Below the pieces are notes generated by a model. That model was not told the origin of the DNA and made no database searches. It was given only the letters and a program-made list of their open reading frames with translations. From Planctomycetaceae bacterium (GTDB taxonomy: Bacteria; Planctomycetota; Planctomycetia; Pirellulales; Thermoguttaceae), in the NCBI GenBank assembly GCA_031287585.1, contig JAITST010000150.1, positions 1 to 7,428 of the forward strand: a stretch of 7,428 nt of DNA, read 5' to 3'. The translations under genes were made by a program, and so were the position numbers. Of this stretch, positions 4,658 through 7,428 are shown piece by piece. Position 1 is the first letter of the stretch, and the number at the start of each line of letters is the position of its first letter.

Positions 4658-7138
4658 ATGTCAAAAATTTTGCCTTTTGTTTTTTTACTTGCGGTGCTGC
4701 CGGTTCTTTCCGCCGATTCAACACTTCCCACGCTGCAGGAAATACGTCTCGCCGAATACTGGGTCGATTCGCATTGGAACATTGACTCACGAAAAACGGA
4801 CATCGTGCCTGCCGGGTTGACGGTTTTGGCAAATCATGACCCGGTGCGGAAAAACCGGCGGGGCGAAACACCGCTTAATATTTCCGGTACGGTATTTTCG
4901 CGGGGACTGTATGTTCACGCGAACAGTCATGTGCGTATTGTGCTGCCGCAACCGGCGAAAAAACTAACGGCAACGCTCGGCATTGACAGTAATCCGCAAA
5001 CATCCGGCGGACGGGGAAGCGTGATTTTTATCATCAAAACCGACGACAAAGAGGTCTTTCGCTCGGAACGGCTCACGGAAGGAATGAAACCGGTTTCGTT
5101 GCAGATTGATATTGGCGGCGTTCGTGAATTTGATTTGATTGTCAATGATGCGGGTGACGGAATTTCGTGTGACCAATCCGACTGGGCGGACGTGAAGGTC
5201 GAATTGGCTGACGGAACAACGCTTTTTCTCGACGAATTGCCGTTTCAAAACACCGTGCAAGACACGGGATTGCCGTTTTCATTTCAATATGGTGATATAA
5301 ATTCGGTGGAATTTCTGAAACAATGCCGGTTCACCAAAACCGTTCAGAAACCGGATGCCACGAAAACACAATACACGCTCGTCTGGTTTGATGATAAAAC
5401 GAAACTTGAAACGCGAATGGTCGGCGTGCAGTATCACGATTTTCCGGTGGTGGAATGGACGCTTTATTTCAAAAACACTGGCACGCAAAACACGCCGATT
5501 CTCGCCAATATTAATGCTGCTGATTTGACGTTGCCGCAGGACGGTCAGACGGAGTCGGTCTTGCATCATCATATTGGAAGTCCGTGTACATCGCAAGATT
5601 ATCGTCCGCTCGAAACGCGTTTGCGACCGGGTGAGCGGCAACGGTTTTCCGGCACCGACGGGCGACCTTCTGACCAGCATTTTCCGTATTTTAGTCTCGC
5701 AAACGGCACGTCATCAAAAGAGGGCGGAACGATTGCCGTCGTTGGTTGGTCAGGACAATGGGAAGCCGTGTTTTCCAACATCAACGAAGAAAACCGCAAG
5801 GGACGCATTCATTTTCGAGCTGGTCAGGAACAGGTACACACAACATTATTTCCCGGCGAGGAAATCCGTTCTCCAATGATAGCGTTGCTCTTCTGGAACG
5901 GTGAGCGGTTGCGAAGTCAGAATGTTTGGCGGCGGTGGTTTATTGCCCATAACGCGCCGAAGATTGACGGCAAAATTCCGAAATATCATTGGACGATCAA
6001 TACGTCGCCGTATTATTGGGAAATGGTCAACGCCGACACGCAAAAGCAGATAATGTTCATTGATGGTTTGCTTGAACGCGGACTGTTCATTGATTACTGG
6101 TGGATGGATGCCGGTTGGTATGTCAACGATGGTTCGTGGGGCAATACCGGAACGTGGGAGGTTGACCAAAAGCGGTTTCCCGGCGGTTTGCGACCGATTT
6201 CCGATCACGCCAATGCGAAAGGGGTGAAAACGCTCGTCTGGTTTGAACCGGAACGTGTTACGGCGGGAACGTGGCTGACGCAGCAACATCCCGACTGGGT
6301 GCTTGGCGGGAAAGAGGGCGGATTACTTAATCTTGGTCACCCCGACGCACAAAAATGGCTCGTTGAACATATCGACGGTTTGATTCGTTCGGAAGGAATC
6401 GGGCTGTACCGACAGGATTTCAATATCGCTCCGCTCGGATTTTGGCGGCGCAACGACGCTCCTGACCGGCAGGGAATCACGGAAAACAAACACGTTTGCG
6501 GCTATCTCGCATTTTGGGACGAGTTACGCCGACGGCATCCGAATATGTCGATTGACTCGTGTGCAAGCGGCGGGCGGCGGAATGACCTTGAAACACTGCG
6601 CCGCGCGATCATTCTGCACCGCAGCGACAATTACGAAACGACCGGTAATCAGGGGCAATCGTTTGGTCTTGCCTCGTGGACACCGCTCTTCGGTATCGGT
6701 GCGGGCGGTTCTGACCAATATCATTTCCGCAGTATGACGACACCGTTCCAAAACAGTTCGTTTGATGTGCGGGACGAACAGTTTGACTTCGCCATTGCCC
6801 GAAAATATCAGGCGGATTGGAAACGCCTCTGTCAATACTACGCCGCCGATTATTACCCGCTCACGCCATATTCGACCGACGAACAATCATGGGTAGCGTG
6901 GCAGTATAATAGTTATGACGGCAGTTCGGGGATTGTGCAAATTTTCAAACGTCCCGAAAGTATTTATACGTCAGCCCGCCTGAAATTGTACGGACTCGCC
7001 CCCGATGCCGCCTACACTTTCGACGATTTCGACGGTCGCCCGCCGATTACGCTTTCCGGTCATGAACTAATGGAAAAAGGACTGCCGCTCACGATTGAAG
7101 AATCGCGGGTAGCGTTGATACTTGAGTATCATAAATAG
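4658..7138 (+). CDS. Secreted NPCBM-domain alpha-galactosidase-like glycoside hydrolase (GH36 type)
   Basis: The 826-residue product is probably a secreted or periplasmic enzyme that releases alpha-linked galactose (or a related sugar) from plant or microbial polysaccharides. Residues 1-19 are a signal peptide (K3, hydrophobic 4-17, cleavage near LSA|DS). Residues about 28-190 form an NPCBM sugar-binding domain with FSRGLYVHANS and a QSDWADVKV end. Residues about 205-430 are the beta-sandwich typical of GH36 (YHDFPVVEWTLYF, GQWEA). Residues about 443-735 form the (beta/alpha)8 barrel with D484 in WWMDAGWY, FEPE (529-532), proposed nucleophile D587 in YRQDFN, SCASGGRRND (634-643) and proposed acid/base D657 in RSDN. 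A C-terminal beta domain follows. Classical GH36 has KWDMN-like nucleophile strings, so YRQDFN marks a distinct branch seen, from memory, in PVC bacteria; its substrate is less certain. The gene is complete, and the upstream repeat element suggests an independent transcript. Confidence 0.88.
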   Translation: MSKILPFVFLLAVLPVLSADSTLPTLQEIRLAEYWVDSHWNIDSRKTDIVPAGLTVLANHDPVRKNRRGETPLNISGTVFSRGLYVHANSHVRIVLPQPAKKLTATLGIDSNPQTSGGRGSVIFIIKTDDKEVFRSERLTEGMKPVSLQIDIGGVREFDLIVNDAGDGISCDQSDWADVKVELADGTTLFLDELPFQNTVQDTGLPFSFQYGDINSVEFLKQCRFTKTVQKPDATKTQYTLVWFDDKTKLETRMVGVQYHDFPVVEWTLYFKNTGTQNTPILANINAADLTLPQDGQTESVLHHHIGSPCTSQDYRPLETRLRPGERQRFSGTDGRPSDQHFPYFSLANGTSSKEGGTIAVVGWSGQWEAVFSNINEENRKGRIHFRAGQEQVHTTLFPGEEIRSPMIALLFWNGERLRSQNVWRRWFIAHNAPKIDGKIPKYHWTINTSPYYWEMVNADTQKQIMFIDGLLERGLFIDYWWMDAGWYVNDGSWGNTGTWEVDQKRFPGGLRPISDHANAKGVKTLVWFEPERVTAGTWLTQQHPDWVLGGKEGGLLNLGHPDAQKWLVEHIDGLIRSEGIGLYRQDFNIAPLGFWRRNDAPDRQGITENKHVCGYLAFWDELRRRHPNMSIDSCASGGRRNDLETLRRAIILHRSDNYETTGNQGQSFGLASWTPLFGIGAGGSDQYHFRSMTTPFQNSSFDVRDEQFDFAIARKYQADWKRLCQYYAADYYPLTPYSTDEQSWVAWQYNSYDGSSGIVQIFKRPESIYTSARLKLYGLAPDAAYTFDDFDGRPPITLSGHELMEKGLPLTIEESRVALILEYHK
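7116..7131. repeat. Palindrome TGATACT-tg-AGTATCA just before the glycosidase stop
   Basis: A 7+2+7 perfect inverted repeat covers codons near the end of the glycosidase gene; a further AGTATC follows shortly after the stop. As RNA it would fold as a six-bp stem with a four-base loop. There is no U-run behind it, so it is at best a weak terminator or processing site, and it may be chance. Confidence 0.25.
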
Positions 7139-7289
7139 ATAAGTATCCATCAGAGAATAACTCGTCCAAATTTTTTCTGTCTGAACACTATTGAAAATTG
7201 TTTGTGTAGCGATGTGATCGTAACCCAAAATGTTGATTATGGAATATCAAAAACGTGTCGGGTGATGCTTGTCGTCAAGAAACAACGCA

Positions 7290-7340
7290 AATCCTTACCC
7301 CGTAGGGGCATCCATGTTTAACCCCTACGGGGTAAAGATT
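7290..7340. repeat. Strong hairpin built on CCCCGTAGGGG / CCCCTACGGGG
   Basis: TTACCCCGTAGGGG (7295-7308) and CCCCTACGGGGTAA (7322-7335) are perfect complements, giving a 14-bp stem with a 13-base loop. After one mismatch the stem continues with AATC/GATT (7290-7293 and 7337-7340). Each arm is itself nearly self-complementary (CCCC-gta-GGGG), so the DNA could also form two small hairpins. No T-run follows on the plus strand, which argues against a standard intrinsic terminator. GTAGGGG-cored hairpins are, from memory, common dispersed repeats in several phyla. A REP- or MITE-like repeat 152 bases after the glycosidase stop is the best reading, with transcript-end protection as a possible role. 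Confidence 0.7.
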
Positions 7341-7399
7341 CTTTGTCAACATCTAATTGGTAATGTAAGTAACGCAATTTTCAAACGTTACCTGTATAA

Positions 7400-7428
7400 C
7401 AATAGGCGGAAAACTCCGTCGTCTATTG
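7400..7428. repeat. Inverted repeat at the right edge
   Basis: CAATAG (7400-7405) pairs with CTATTG (7423-7428) and CGGA (7407-7410) with TCCG (7415-7418) around an AAAC loop, with a few unpaired bases on the right arm. It could be a terminator or part of a larger repeat. The window ends exactly at the last paired base, so its extent is unknown. Confidence 0.35.

Larger units (their letters stand above)
7139..7428. other. Intergenic region downstream of the glycosidase, no gene seen
   Basis: No convincing coding frame occurs on either strand in these 290 bases. The stretch is A/T-rich and contains two inverted repeats: the CCCCGTAGGGG hairpin (7290-7340) and one at the window edge (7400-7428). 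The next gene must lie beyond the right edge. Confidence 0.6.

Noticed and set aside
5279..5680. 133-codon and other minus-strand frames inside 4658-7138 (also 5846-6289, 6524-6886)
   Set aside because: They are antisense shadows of a complete glycosidase gene with intact catalytic motifs. Arg/Pro-rich antisense peptides are expected from its codon use.

Overview
The window reads as a fragment of a chromosome from a free-living or gut-associated bacterium, most plausibly of the Planctomycetota/PVC type. This rests on a secreted NPCBM + GH36-like glycosidase with the YRQDFN / SCASGGRRND motif set, an AroH-type chorismate mutase, mostly absent Shine-Dalgarno sequences and mid-range GC. The taxon is an inference from gene style, not from a marker gene.

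Layout. (1) Bases 1-2436, minus strand: one long uninterrupted reading frame that runs off the left edge. It encodes a single-chain Type IIG restriction-modification enzyme: an N-terminal PD-(D/E)xK nuclease, a helical linker, an N6-adenine methylase core, then the beginning of a target-recognition region. (2) Bases 2460-2534, minus strand: just upstream of it lies a 24-codon reading frame carrying the tail signature (LYGLTEDEIAIVE) normally found at the very C-terminus of this enzyme class. It is probably the relic of a second, deleted R-M gene. (3) Bases 2535-2927: a gene-poor divergent intergenic region with an imperfect direct repeat and a small palindrome. (4) Bases 2928-4401, plus strand: a two-gene unit of AroH-type chorismate mutase and, 19 bases later, a family-2 class I O-methyltransferase. 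(5) Bases 4402-4657: an intergenic region holding a nested inverted-repeat element built on GCAGAG units. (6) Bases 4658-7138, plus strand: a secreted, probably alpha-galactosidase-like enzyme with an N-terminal carbohydrate-binding NPCBM domain. It is the only gene here with a convincing ribosome-binding site. (7) Bases 7139-7428: no gene, but a strong 14-bp-stem hairpin built on CCCCGTAGGGG and a second hairpin at the window edge.

How the parts relate. The R-M enzyme is a defence module and looks more A/T-rich than the rest, fitting an accessory island next to a metabolic region. The chorismate mutase and the methyltransferase are close enough to be co-transcribed and may act on a shared aromatic pathway, but no substrate can be read from the sequence. 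The glycosidase is separated from them by the repeat element and has its own ribosome-binding site, so it is likely an independent polysaccharide-utilisation gene. I see no clearly new multi-gene system. The most unusual items are the orphan R-M tail, the chorismate mutase/methyltransferase pair and the structured intergenic repeats.
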